In this document: positions 36,437 to 44,755 of the stretch, one piece after another
Layout of the letters: every line of letters begins with the position of its first letter
How positions within the stretch are numbered: position 1 is the stretch's first letter
Assembly: GCA_013299045.1 (NCBI GenBank)
Contig: JAAFJX010000006.1
Location: forward strand, 117,505-181,504
DNA length: 64,000 nucleotides
Direction: 5' to 3'
Source: Cytophagales bacterium
GTDB lineage: Bacteria; Bacteroidota; Bacteroidia; Cytophagales; Bernardetiaceae
Notes under the pieces: generated by a model
The model's input: the letters and a program-made list of their open reading frames with translations, nothing else
The model's database searches: none
Told to the model about the DNA's origin: nothing
Program-made: the position numbers and the translations under genes

Positions 36437-37294
36437 ATGTCTGCTTTCAAAGAAATGTTGTCCAGTCCATTTATGCAGCGCTTCAAGGCGATTTTTTGGG
36501 CAGACACACGCCAAGCCTTGATTCTCAACGTAGCGGTCATTCTGTTGCTCTTTTTTCTATCCATTCTCTTTTTTTTCTATCTTTACTTACCCAGTACTAC
36601 CAACCATGACAACACACTCACTGTTCCCTCTCTGGAAGGCATGAGTATCAAGGACGTAGAAGAGTTTTTGGAAAAGCGCGACCTGCGCTTTGAAGTTATG
36701 GATACTATGTATGATGAAAAGAAAAAGCCGCTCACGGTTGTCAAACAGAACCCCCGTGCCAACTCTACCGTCAAAGTAAACCGAAAAATTTACCTAACTA
36801 TCAATGCCGGTTCACCTCCCAAAGTGCTTGTGCCTGATATTATACAAGGCTCAAAGCGCAGTGCAGAACTGAAAATTGTAAGTTCTAGGCTTAAACTCGG
36901 CAAGATAGAGTATGTGCCCTCACAAGACAGAAACGCGGTTATTCGGATTTCTGTAAACGGGCGCGATGTTTCTAAGGAAGAACTCTTGCGTGGTTATCAT
37001 GTATCGCAGGGCACTACCATAGACCTTTACGTGGGTGATGGTGGCATTTCTGGCAGCTCTATTGCGGTGCCAAACCTAGTGGGCCGTCCTTTGGAAGATG
37101 CCGAGTTTTACCTAGAGGGTATAGGCTTAAAAGTAGGCGTTATAACCCGTGTACGGCCTACGCAAGGCGCACCAGGTGGCCGTGTTACGCGACAAGAACC
37201 TGAAGCAGCCGAAGGCGTAACCATCAAACCGGGCGAGACTATCAATCTTTGGGTATCTGATAATCTTTCAACAGAAACCGATGAAGGGCAATAA
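36437..37294 (+). CDS. Membrane-anchored PASTA-domain protein
   Basis: The 285-residue protein has a cytoplasmic N-terminus of about 30 residues, one membrane helix (about 31-52) and three PASTA domains outside: LTVPSLEGMSIKDVEEFLE (about 62-128), VPDIIQGSKRSAELKI (about 130-205) and VPNLVGRPLEDAEFYLEG (about 212-280). PASTA domains bind peptidoglycan or muropeptides. It has no kinase or transpeptidase domain, which is the common form in Bacteroidota. Its stop overlaps the next gene by 14 bases, and with murI downstream the cluster points to cell-wall biology. Confidence 0.92.
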   Translation: MSAFKEMLSSPFMQRFKAIFWADTRQALILNVAVILLLFFLSILFFFYLYLPSTTNHDNTLTVPSLEGMSIKDVEEFLEKRDLRFEVMDTMYDEKKKPLTVVKQNPRANSTVKVNRKIYLTINAGSPPKVLVPDIIQGSKRSAELKIVSSRLKLGKIEYVPSQDRNAVIRISVNGRDVSKEELLRGYHVSQGTTIDLYVGDGGISGSSIAVPNLVGRPLEDAEFYLEGIGLKVGVITRVRPTQGAPGGRVTRQEPEAAEGVTIKPGETINLWVSDNLSTETDEGQ

Positions 37295-37946
37295 TCAGTT
37301 TCTCGGCGAGAAGTGGCAAAAGCTTACAATGTCCCTGGACTTGACCACGAGCCATGAGGTTTTTGAGATGCTTTGTAACCTTTACAGTGGCAGAAAGCGT
37401 TACTACCACAATTTGCTGCATATTACCAATATGCTTCGCTCTGCTCAAATTTTTGATGAAGAGGAGTGTATTCATAACGCAACTGCTCTTGAGTTTGCCA
37501 TTTGGTTTCATGATGCCATCTACGACCCACTTAGCAAAGAGAATGAACTTAAAAGCAAAGCGCTAGCGATAGAGTCCTTGCAAAAAATGGGCGCTAGCGA
37601 GTCCTTAATCTCTGAAACAGCCGCACTGGTTATGGTAACTGCACACGGAAGCAAACAAGACCTTAATGCCCCTGATGCAGATTTTATGCACGATATAGAT
37701 TTAGAGGTACTTGGCCAAAAATGGGAAGATTATCGTTGCTACAGCATTCAAATACGAAGTGAATACAGAGTTGTACCGAATTTGCTTTATAAGTTGGGAC
37801 GGAAAAAGGTGCTCAGGCAGTTTCTGGACTCCGAGTTTATTTATAGAACCACACAGTTTAGGGCGCGTTACGAAGTGCAAGCCCGCAGCAACTTGGAACA
37901 AGAAATAGAGCAACTTTCAGGAAAAACGAAGCCCAAAAATGAATAG
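37281..37946 (+). CDS. HD-superfamily predicted phosphohydrolase
   Basis: The 221-residue protein matches the family of small metal-dependent HD hydrolases (COG4339 type): RYYHNLLHI (His), FAIWFHDAIYD (His-Asp pair), TAHGSKQD and DIDLEVLG. These residues would bind divalent metal. The physiological substrate is unknown. The ATG overlaps the PASTA gene by 14 bases, and the stop overlaps murI by 8 bases, so translation of the three genes is coupled. Confidence 0.85.
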   Translation: MKGNNQFLGEKWQKLTMSLDLTTSHEVFEMLCNLYSGRKRYYHNLLHITNMLRSAQIFDEEECIHNATALEFAIWFHDAIYDPLSKENELKSKALAIESLQKMGASESLISETAALVMVTAHGSKQDLNAPDADFMHDIDLEVLGQKWEDYRCYSIQIRSEYRVVPNLLYKLGRKKVLRQFLDSEFIYRTTQFRARYEVQARSNLEQEIEQLSGKTKPKNE

Positions 37947-38784
37947 TATGCAGCCGAACTTTTTGAATCGTCTCAAAAAAGCATCAGACCCCATAGGTGT
38001 ATTTGATAGTGGCATAGGCGGTTTGACAGTCGCAAAGGCGCTTAAAAAGATACTTCCAAACGAAAGATTAATCTATTTCGGCGATACGGCACATTTACCC
38101 TACGGCGAAAAATCTAAAGCGGCTTTGCAGGCTTATGTCATCAAGTCCATTGACTTTTTGCTTGAACAAGAGGCTAAATTGATTCTTATTGCTTGCAATT
38201 CGGCCTCTGCTGCAGCTTTTGAGTTAGCGCAAGCCTATTTGGGCAGCCGAGTGCGTGTTGTGAGCGTTATTGAGCCTACTGTGCAATACGTTGCCACTCG
38301 GTTTGAAGGACAAGAAGTTGGCCTCATAGGCACACGACAGACCATCAATTCGGAGGTTTATGTAAAAAAATTAGCCGAAAAAGCGCCTTCAATCCAACTC
38401 CGTGCATTGGCTACACCTCTCCTTGCAAACATGATAGAAGAGGGCTTTTTTAACAACGGAATCAGCCAACAAATTGTGGCCAAATACCTCAAATTCTTTG
38501 AAGCTTATCCTATAAAAGGACTTATACTGGGCTGTACGCACTATCCTCTTATTAAAACAGACATCAGCCATTATCTGGGCGATGAGATTGAAACGATAGA
38601 TGCGTCAAACATTGTGGTAGAGGCTGTTAGGAAAACCTTAGTATCAGACAATCTACTCGCTTGTGCCCCCAACTCGCTGAAAGACCAGTTCTTTGTATCA
38701 GATTTCACAGAGTCTTTTGCTGCTACCACACGCATCTTTTTTGGCGAAGCGGTTAGGCTGGAATTGCACCAGCTTTGGGAGTAG
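37939..38784 (+). CDS. murI: Glutamate racemase
   Basis: MurI converts L-glutamate to D-glutamate for peptidoglycan precursors. The 281-residue protein has GVFDSGIGGLTVAKAL, YFGDTAHLPYGEKS, the first catalytic cysteine in ACNSASAAAFE and the second in LGCTHYPLI. Length and motif spacing are normal. It may start at the ATG at 37939 or the one at 37948. It is the third gene of the overlapping PASTA-HD-murI unit; the following YdeI-like gene starts 22 bases later and may be part of it. Confidence 0.97.
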   Translation: MNSMQPNFLNRLKKASDPIGVFDSGIGGLTVAKALKKILPNERLIYFGDTAHLPYGEKSKAALQAYVIKSIDFLLEQEAKLILIACNSASAAAFELAQAYLGSRVRVVSVIEPTVQYVATRFEGQEVGLIGTRQTINSEVYVKKLAEKAPSIQLRALATPLLANMIEEGFFNNGISQQIVAKYLKFFEAYPIKGLILGCTHYPLIKTDISHYLGDEIETIDASNIVVEAVRKTLVSDNLLACAPNSLKDQFFVSDFTESFAATTRIFFGEAVRLELHQLWE

Positions 38785-38805
38785 AGCACCTTCAATAAAT
38801 AAGCT

Positions 38806-39423
38806 ATGAACTCAGAAGTAACTCCATTTTTTAGTATAGGCTGTGGTCGTTGCCCATTTGGCAGCACGCCTCAGTGCAAAGTGAACGCATGGCGCGAAGA
38901 ACTGCTTTATTTACGCTCTATTCTGCTTGAAAGTAGCCTGACCGAGGAATTGAAATGGGGAGTACCCTGTTATACCTTTCAGAGTAATAATGTTTTAGTT
39001 TTGAGCGCATTAAAAGATTGTGCAGTTGTTGGTTTTTTCAAGGGTGTTCTACTGACCGACTCCGCCGGCATTTTGAGCAAACCTGGTGAAAGTTCGCAAG
39101 CGGTGCGTCAGATAAAATTCAAGAGTCTTTCTGATGCCTATAATTTAACTGAAATACTAAAAGCATATATTGCAGAAGCAATCGGTATAGAAAAAGCGGA
39201 GCTAAAAGTAGAGTTTAAACCCAACCCTGAGCCAATTCCGGACGAACTTTTGCAGAAATTCGAGGAAATGCCCTCTCTCAAAACGGCTTTTGAACGGCTT
39301 ACAAGAGGTAAACAGCGCGGATTTGTTATTTATTTTTCTGCTCCCAAACAAAGCAAAACAAGACTCGCTCGCATTGAAAAATGCCTACCGCTTATTTTTA
39401 ATGGCAAAGGTCTGCACGATTGA
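38806..39423 (+). CDS. DUF1801 / YdeI-OmpD-associated family protein
   Basis: The 205-residue protein combines a DUF1801-type fold (VPCYTFQSNNVLVLSAL, VVGFFKGVLLTDSAGIL) with the C-terminal YdeI helix pair (LKTAFERLTRGKQRGFVIYF, KTRLARIEKC). The N-terminus carries a Cys cluster, GCGRCPFGSTPQCKV, that could bind a metal and is shared by many Bacteroidota members. Function is not established; family names such as bacteriocin-protection protein rest on weak evidence. It lies 21 bases after murI on the same strand. Confidence 0.85.
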   Translation: MNSEVTPFFSIGCGRCPFGSTPQCKVNAWREELLYLRSILLESSLTEELKWGVPCYTFQSNNVLVLSALKDCAVVGFFKGVLLTDSAGILSKPGESSQAVRQIKFKSLSDAYNLTEILKAYIAEAIGIEKAELKVEFKPNPEPIPDELLQKFEEMPSLKTAFERLTRGKQRGFVIYFSAPKQSKTRLARIEKCLPLIFNGKGLHD

Positions 39424-39439
39424 GATAAGAACTTTTAAA

Positions 39440-39873
39440 TAGTCTTCCCTTAAAATATATCTAAGGTGTTTGTTATCAGAAAATTAAACAAGCGTTTTAT
39501 CTTTAAAATATCTTAGTTTTTAGCCTATTTTGTCAAAAAACTGGTAAAACCTCAAGAGCTTCTTATGGTCTGCCATGCCTCGCATCAGACAAAAGCGAAT
39601 GGCTCAAAGGTCAGAGGGTGAGATTTTCTGTGCAACTCTGTTTTGTAAGAGAGTGAATCAGAGAAAAAGCCATTCGCTGGTTTAGATGAAAAAGTTATTT
39701 TTCATCTAAATTGGCCTTTTGCGAGGCTTGATTTTTTTGCTACTTTTGGCATCAAGGCAAAAAGTAGAGAAGAGAAGTCTATCAAAGGCCGTCAAGGTGT
39801 TCCTAAAATAGGTAGACTATCCTCCTTAAATTTAGTTTACATCTATTGAATGTACTTTTTAAGGGACTACTAG
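39440..39873. repeat. Structured intergenic repeat, copy B
   Basis: This is the second copy of the element at 12627-13095, located between convergent YdeI and CHAT genes. Nested pairs are perfect here: GCCTCGCA (39577-39584) with TGCGAGGC (39720-39727); AGCGAATGGCT (39594-39604) with AGCCATTCGCT (39668-39678); and a 13-bp hairpin TTTAGATGAAAAA (39681-39693) / TTTTTCATCTAAA (39698-39710) with loop GTTA. A further pair is CTACTTTT / AAAAGTAG near 39740-39768. No protein-coding frame is shared by both copies. Similar short intergenic repeats are, to my recollection, widespread in Bacteroidota, but I cannot check this. Confidence 0.8.
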
Positions 39874-39934
39874 GTAAACTATCCTCCTTAAATTTAGCTT
39901 ACATCTATTGAATGTACTTTTTAAGAGAAGACTA
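39811..39934. repeat. 62-bp direct tandem repeat, two units
   Basis: Units 39811-39872 and 39873-39934 share the core CTATCCTCCTTAAATTTAG and CATCTATTGAATGTACTTTT with only about five differences. The first unit is the distal end of repeat copy B, and the second abuts the stop codon of the CHAT gene on the minus strand. This suggests a local duplication of the element's end. Confidence 0.85.
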
Positions 39935-39940
39935 AATATT

Positions 39941-42751
39941 TCATTCCCCCACCATGACAAAAGCGCCCCAGTAGTAGGGTTTAGGGTGTTGCTTTTTGAT
40001 GATTGCTTGGGCTTCTTTGAAGGCTTGGCGGGCATTGTTGCTCTCAGCAAATTTCTGGTAGAAAGTGGTCATCAGTTTTTGCGTTACGGCATCGTCCACC
40101 TTCCACATGGACATGACGATGGACTTTGCGCCAGCCACTTTGAAAGCTCTTTGTAGACCATAAACGCCCTCTCCTGCCTTTACGTCGCCCAGGCCAGTTT
40201 CGCAAGCCGACAAAACCACCAAATCTGTTTCGTCTAAGTCTAGGTTTGCGGCCTCGAGGGCAGTCAGAATGCCGTCTTCGGTGTCAGGCTTCACCTCCGC
40301 GCGCGTGTAGTCGCTTACGCCTGTGAGCAAGAGGCCAGAGCGCAACATAGGGTTCACTTTCTCATTTTTTTCTTTAGAATCAATGAAAAAACCGTGTGTG
40401 GAAAGATGTAGAATTTTAGGATTCTTCACTTTTTTGATGTTCTCTTCGGTGGCGTTTTGCTCGGTTAGAATTTCCAAGCTATATTTTTTTTGGCTTAGAA
40501 TCTGAAAAATATCTTCTACTTCTTTCTTGGTGCCGGGCAAGAGGCTCACTTGCTGAAAGTTCGCGAAGGCTCGCGTGCTGTCTGCCAAAACTTCGCGCAT
40601 TCTGGCTGCGTCCGCATTTTGCGTTTGTAGGTCGTAGAGCGGGTAGCCGAGCAGTTCGGCCTTCAGGGTTTTGTTTTCAGATTTGCCGAAGGCCAAAATA
40701 TCTTTGGTGTTGGTTACCAAATGCAGCTCTATTTCGTCCAGAACAAACTTTTTGGTCTTGGGGTTCTGCAAGGTGTTCAGAGAAATTTGGTTATAAACGC
40801 CGTCTGGTGAGAAATATACTTTTTTGATTCCCTTTAGTTTTTGTGCGATTGGCCGCCAGAACTGGTCGTAGGAAATTAAATCTTCCTGCATGAACTGAAT
40901 CGTATTTTTTTGATAGACCACAAATTTTTCTTCTAGCTCGTTGCCATTTTTAATCAACACCATTTCGGGCTGTTTGCTACTTTTTTTGACAATCAAGGCG
41001 GCGTAATAGGTTGTATCGTCTGTTAAATCATAACGATAATATTTAGGGAATTTGGGCGCTTTGGCCACGTCTGACGTATCAGTAACTATTTTTTGTAAGC
41101 CGAATTTACTGAGACGGACTATTTCAATAGCAGCCTCGCCTTTTTTGAGTGTTTTCTGAATATCTTGCCACGTCAGTGTAGGCTTTTCTGAAAGCTGAGC
41201 AAACGATTCGGAACTTCGAGAAAGTAGTTTTTCTTTTTTGCTTACCAAGTTCTCCAAACTGTCTAAATCTATCATTTTGCTATTCAGTATTTCTTTGGGC
41301 ATCTGGTTATACTTAACGAGAGAAAGTTTTAGGCTATTCCAAGATTGGTATTCGCTAATCAGAGTAGAATCTTTGCTGTTAAGGATACGACTTTTCATTT
41401 TTTGAGTCGCGTTCAGTAAAATACCCTTTGATAAGAGCTGTAAATCGTACATCTCGGCACTTAAATTATTAGGAACAGCAAAAGAATAAAAATAGCTAAA
41501 GTAACGAACAATTTGATTAGAGTAATAATCTGTTTTTTCTTTTTCGGATAGAATAGGAAAGTTTTGCGCAATCAATTCTTTGCTGCTGTTTATGCTTTTT
41601 AAATAATAAGACAAGGCCAGAGACCCCTGATTTTGAGTTTGATACAAGAAGGCCAAGTTAATGGCTGATATCACATATTCTTGATGCTTATGACCCAATA
41701 TTTCCTTTTTAATAGTCAAGGCTTGGAGATACAAAGATTCGGCCTTGCTATAATTACCCAAATCTGTATATAAACGAGCGAGATTAGTCAAAGAACTAGC
41801 ATAACCCAGCTGCTTTTCGCCCAAAACTTCTTTTTTGATACTCAAGGCTTGAAGATATAAAGACTCGGCTTTGCTATAATTGCCTAAATTGCGGTGTAAA
41901 AGTCCTGAATTATTTAAAGCATTTGCATGATTAAGATGTTTTTCGCCCAGTGCCTCTTTATAGATAATTGCAGCCTTGGTATATAGCGAATCTGCTTTAG
42001 CATAATTGTTTAAATCTTTATACACAAGTGCTAAATTATTCAAAGAACTAGCATAGTTAGGATGCTTTTCTCCCAAGCTTTCTTTATAGATAGCGGCAGC
42101 TTGCAAATACAAAGCCTCCGATTTACTAAAGTTACCCAACTCTCTATACAAAACAGCCAAATTATTCAATGAACTAGCGTAGTGGTGGTTCTTTTCTCCC
42201 AGAGCTTCTTTATAGCAATTCAAGGCTTGAATATACAAGGTTTCTGCTTTGCTGTAATCACCTAAATCTGCATATAAGTTTGCTAAATTATTGAGAGAAT
42301 TGGCATAGTCCCTGTGTTTTTCTCCTAATATTTTTTTACGTAAAGCAACAGCTTGTTGGTAATATGTTTCTGACTTTTGTATGTTTAAACCAAATAAATT
42401 TTCGGAATAGAAAGTTCCTAAATGGTGCAGTATAGCAGCATACTCTTGTGTTTCTGTCCCAAATTTTTTGCATAAGTCATATTGCGTTAGTAAAAATACT
42501 TCTGCTACCTCTCTCTTGCTAGCAAATGTCATACACCTACCCAAACTATTTCCTGCGCTTAAATAAACCGGACTCATTTGAGTAGAATCCTTCTCAATTT
42601 TTGGTAGAATCTGCTCATACACAATGAGAGCATTTTTAAAATTACGCTTCTGCATGAGTGAATCTGCTTTTTCTAAGTCGGCTTTCCATGACTGCGCAGC
42701 AAGAAATACATGAGGGTACAAAAAGAGCAAGATAAGAAACAAGGTTTTCAT
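39941..42751 (-). CDS. Secreted TPR-CHAT protein
   Basis: The 936-residue protein begins MKTLFLILLFLYPHVFLAA, a signal peptide with cleavage near AAQS. About six to seven TPRs of 42 residues follow (about 105-370; core YASSLNNLAVLYRELGNFSK). The linker has the FPILSEKEKTDYY motif found in the other CHAT proteins. The C-terminal CHAT domain has HLSTHGFF and SACETGLGDVKAGEG (Cys near 850) and ends PYYWGAFVMVGE, as in the tandem pair at the window start. I set the start at 42751 rather than 42814, because a TATCTTTG -7 box (42776-42783) lies between them and only the inner ATG gives a signal peptide. Both catalytic residues are present. Confidence 0.92.
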   Translation of the reverse strand: MKTLFLILLFLYPHVFLAAQSWKADLEKADSLMQKRNFKNALIVYEQILPKIEKDSTQMSPVYLSAGNSLGRCMTFASKREVAEVFLLTQYDLCKKFGTETQEYAAILHHLGTFYSENLFGLNIQKSETYYQQAVALRKKILGEKHRDYANSLNNLANLYADLGDYSKAETLYIQALNCYKEALGEKNHHYASSLNNLAVLYRELGNFSKSEALYLQAAAIYKESLGEKHPNYASSLNNLALVYKDLNNYAKADSLYTKAAIIYKEALGEKHLNHANALNNSGLLHRNLGNYSKAESLYLQALSIKKEVLGEKQLGYASSLTNLARLYTDLGNYSKAESLYLQALTIKKEILGHKHQEYVISAINLAFLYQTQNQGSLALSYYLKSINSSKELIAQNFPILSEKEKTDYYSNQIVRYFSYFYSFAVPNNLSAEMYDLQLLSKGILLNATQKMKSRILNSKDSTLISEYQSWNSLKLSLVKYNQMPKEILNSKMIDLDSLENLVSKKEKLLSRSSESFAQLSEKPTLTWQDIQKTLKKGEAAIEIVRLSKFGLQKIVTDTSDVAKAPKFPKYYRYDLTDDTTYYAALIVKKSSKQPEMVLIKNGNELEEKFVVYQKNTIQFMQEDLISYDQFWRPIAQKLKGIKKVYFSPDGVYNQISLNTLQNPKTKKFVLDEIELHLVTNTKDILAFGKSENKTLKAELLGYPLYDLQTQNADAARMREVLADSTRAFANFQQVSLLPGTKKEVEDIFQILSQKKYSLEILTEQNATEENIKKVKNPKILHLSTHGFFIDSKEKNEKVNPMLRSGLLLTGVSDYTRAEVKPDTEDGILTALEAANLDLDETDLVVLSACETGLGDVKAGEGVYGLQRAFKVAGAKSIVMSMWKVDDAVTQKLMTTFYQKFAESNNARQAFKEAQAIIKKQHPKPYYWGAFVMVGE

Positions 42752-43004
42752 TAGAAAGGCTGTTTTAGTTTTGAACAAAGATATAAAAAAATCTCTTCCG
42801 TCATTACCATGCAAAATTTTGCAATAATGCTCTTGGTTTGGCTTTTTTATAGCAGTAAGCCTTGCATTGGCAGTTAAGTAGGGCAGTGTAGAAGTGCATA
42901 CTTACAAAAAAAATCCCTTTGTTACTTGTATGCCAACTAATATTCTACGAACTTGCATTAGTTTTTAAGCATTAGTTTTCCTAACTCCATAAATTTAGGC
43001 AATA

Positions 43005-43787
43005 ATGAAAAATTTAAGCATTCTTATCACTATGCTCATCTTAGGCGTTTGTCAAGTACTTTGGGCTCAAAATGACTCCACCAAAACAAAAAAACAGACC
43101 AAAGATGAATATGAGAATCCTAATTTGAACAGGGGTTCAAATAATACAACGGGTAATATGGGGCATGATAATCTCAAGCGTCTTACGCGAAATGGCTGCG
43201 TAACAACTTTTGATAACCGCTACGAAGGCATACGCGGCACGCCGTTCTTATATGATGTATGGCAGCCCACCAACGTGTGGATTGAAGGCAATAACGGGCC
43301 TATTGCCACAGAGAGTAAATTTATGGTTTATGAAAAACAAGAACTACGTGTGAAACGCCCCGAAGGCGACTCTATTATTTTGAATAACCCACAAGTAATT
43401 CAGTTTCAATTTATTAATCAAAACCGCACTTTTAAGCGCATTTCGCACGAGCAAAACGCTTTGGGTGAGTTCATGGAGGTTATTTATGAAGGCGAAAAGT
43501 ACAGTGTTTTTGCAAAAAGATACTGTAAACTCATCAAAGCAAAAGCTGGCGGAGCTTATTCAGAGGGCGTGCCTTTTGACCAACTCATTATTGAAGACGA
43601 ATATTACTTGCGCACGGACAGCCATAAAAAACTTACGCTTTTTAAGACGAACAGAGGCTCTCTGCTGAAAGTTCTGCCTGGTCAAGACGATGCCATGATA
43701 AAGTTTCAGAAAGACAACAAACTAAAACTGGACAAAGAGCCAGATTTGGCACGTTTTGTGGCGCATTACGAAAGTTTGGCTAAATAA
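43005..43787 (+). CDS. Secreted protein of unknown function
   Basis: The 260-residue product has a signal peptide (MKNLSILITMLILGVCQVLW, then AQ) and no motif I recognise. The mature part is charged, with segments FDNRYEGIRGTPFLYDVWQP near residue 75 and KLIKAKAGGAYSEGVPFDQL in the second half. The size and pattern recall small uncharacterised secreted proteins of Bacteroidota. The stop overlaps the ATG of queG by one base (TAATG), so both are on one transcript, though the roles look unrelated. Confidence 0.75.
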   Translation: MKNLSILITMLILGVCQVLWAQNDSTKTKKQTKDEYENPNLNRGSNNTTGNMGHDNLKRLTRNGCVTTFDNRYEGIRGTPFLYDVWQPTNVWIEGNNGPIATESKFMVYEKQELRVKRPEGDSIILNNPQVIQFQFINQNRTFKRISHEQNALGEFMEVIYEGEKYSVFAKRYCKLIKAKAGGAYSEGVPFDQLIIEDEYYLRTDSHKKLTLFKTNRGSLLKVLPGQDDAMIKFQKDNKLKLDKEPDLARFVAHYESLAK

Positions 43788-44755
43788 TGCACTTTCTGAA
43801 CCCCAGCGAACAGGCAGAGCGTCATGCTGCTTTGGCCAAAAAATATGCCGCAGAACTAGGCTTCTCTTTCTGCGGCATCGCAAAAGCAGAGTTTCTGGAC
43901 GAGGAAGCCCCAAGGTTAGAGCAATGGCTTGCACAAAACCAACACGCTGGCATGGCCTGGATGTCAGAACATTTTGACAAACGCCTAGACCCGCGCTTGT
44001 TGGTAGATGGCGCACGAAGTGTAGTATCCTTGCTCTACAACTATGCCCCCCAGAAAACCCTTTTTCAGGAAAAAGATGCACTTAAAATATCCCGCTATGC
44101 TTATGGCAAAGACTACCACAAGGTCATTAAAAAAAAATTAAATACCTTTTTAGAGCTCCTTAAAAAAGACATAGGCAACTTTAACGGACGAGCTTTTGTG
44201 GACTCCGCCCCTGTTATGGATAAAGTTTGGGCCAAAAAAGCAGGGTTAGGCTGGATTGGTAAACACAGCAATCTCATTAACCCGAAGCAAGGAAGCTACT
44301 TTTTTATTGCAGAGCTGATTCTTGATGTAGAAATGACTCCTGATGCACCTATTCGGGATTATTGCGCATCTTGTCGCTTGTGCATAGATGCCTGCCCTAC
44401 GCAAGCCATCGTTGCACCTTACGTTGTAGATGCCAACAAATGTATTCCATATCTTACCATAGAACTGAAAGGCGATATTGATAAAAATTTGGACGGGAAG
44501 TTTCAAAATTGGGTTTTTGGCTGTGATATTTGTCAAGAAGTATGCCCCTGGACGCGCCGCTCTAAGCCTCACAACGAGCCCGCTTTTTTGCCTAGTGCAG
44601 AACTAGCTACTATGACGAAGCAGGACTGGCGTGAAATAAGCGCAGAGGTTTTTGAGAATCTCTTTACCTCCTCCGCCGTAAAAAGAACTAAGTTTGATGG
44701 CTTTAAACGAAATATATCCTTTGTATTGAATAGCAGCAACGAAGATGAGTGTTAA
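43787..44755 (+). CDS. queG: Epoxyqueuosine reductase
   Basis: QueG catalyses the last step of queuosine synthesis in tRNA, reducing epoxyqueuosine with a cobalamin cofactor. The 322-residue protein has the family N-terminus (KKYAAELGFSFCGIAKAEF), DSAPVMDKVWAKKAGLGWIG and two [4Fe-4S] motifs, CASCRLCIDACPTQAI and CDICQEVCPW. The HEAT-repeat tail found in many bacterial QueG proteins is absent, so this is the short form. The ATG overlaps the upstream gene by one base. Its stop overlaps that of the convergent SGNH hydrolase gene by four bases. Confidence 0.95.
   Translation: MHFLNPSEQAERHAALAKKYAAELGFSFCGIAKAEFLDEEAPRLEQWLAQNQHAGMAWMSEHFDKRLDPRLLVDGARSVVSLLYNYAPQKTLFQEKDALKISRYAYGKDYHKVIKKKLNTFLELLKKDIGNFNGRAFVDSAPVMDKVWAKKAGLGWIGKHSNLINPKQGSYFFIAELILDVEMTPDAPIRDYCASCRLCIDACPTQAIVAPYVVDANKCIPYLTIELKGDIDKNLDGKFQNWVFGCDICQEVCPWTRRSKPHNEPAFLPSAELATMTKQDWREISAEVFENLFTSSAVKRTKFDGFKRNISFVLNSSNEDEC

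Noticed and set aside
39811..39934. CRISPR array
   Set aside because: Only two adjacent 62-bp units without spacers; a plain tandem duplication.
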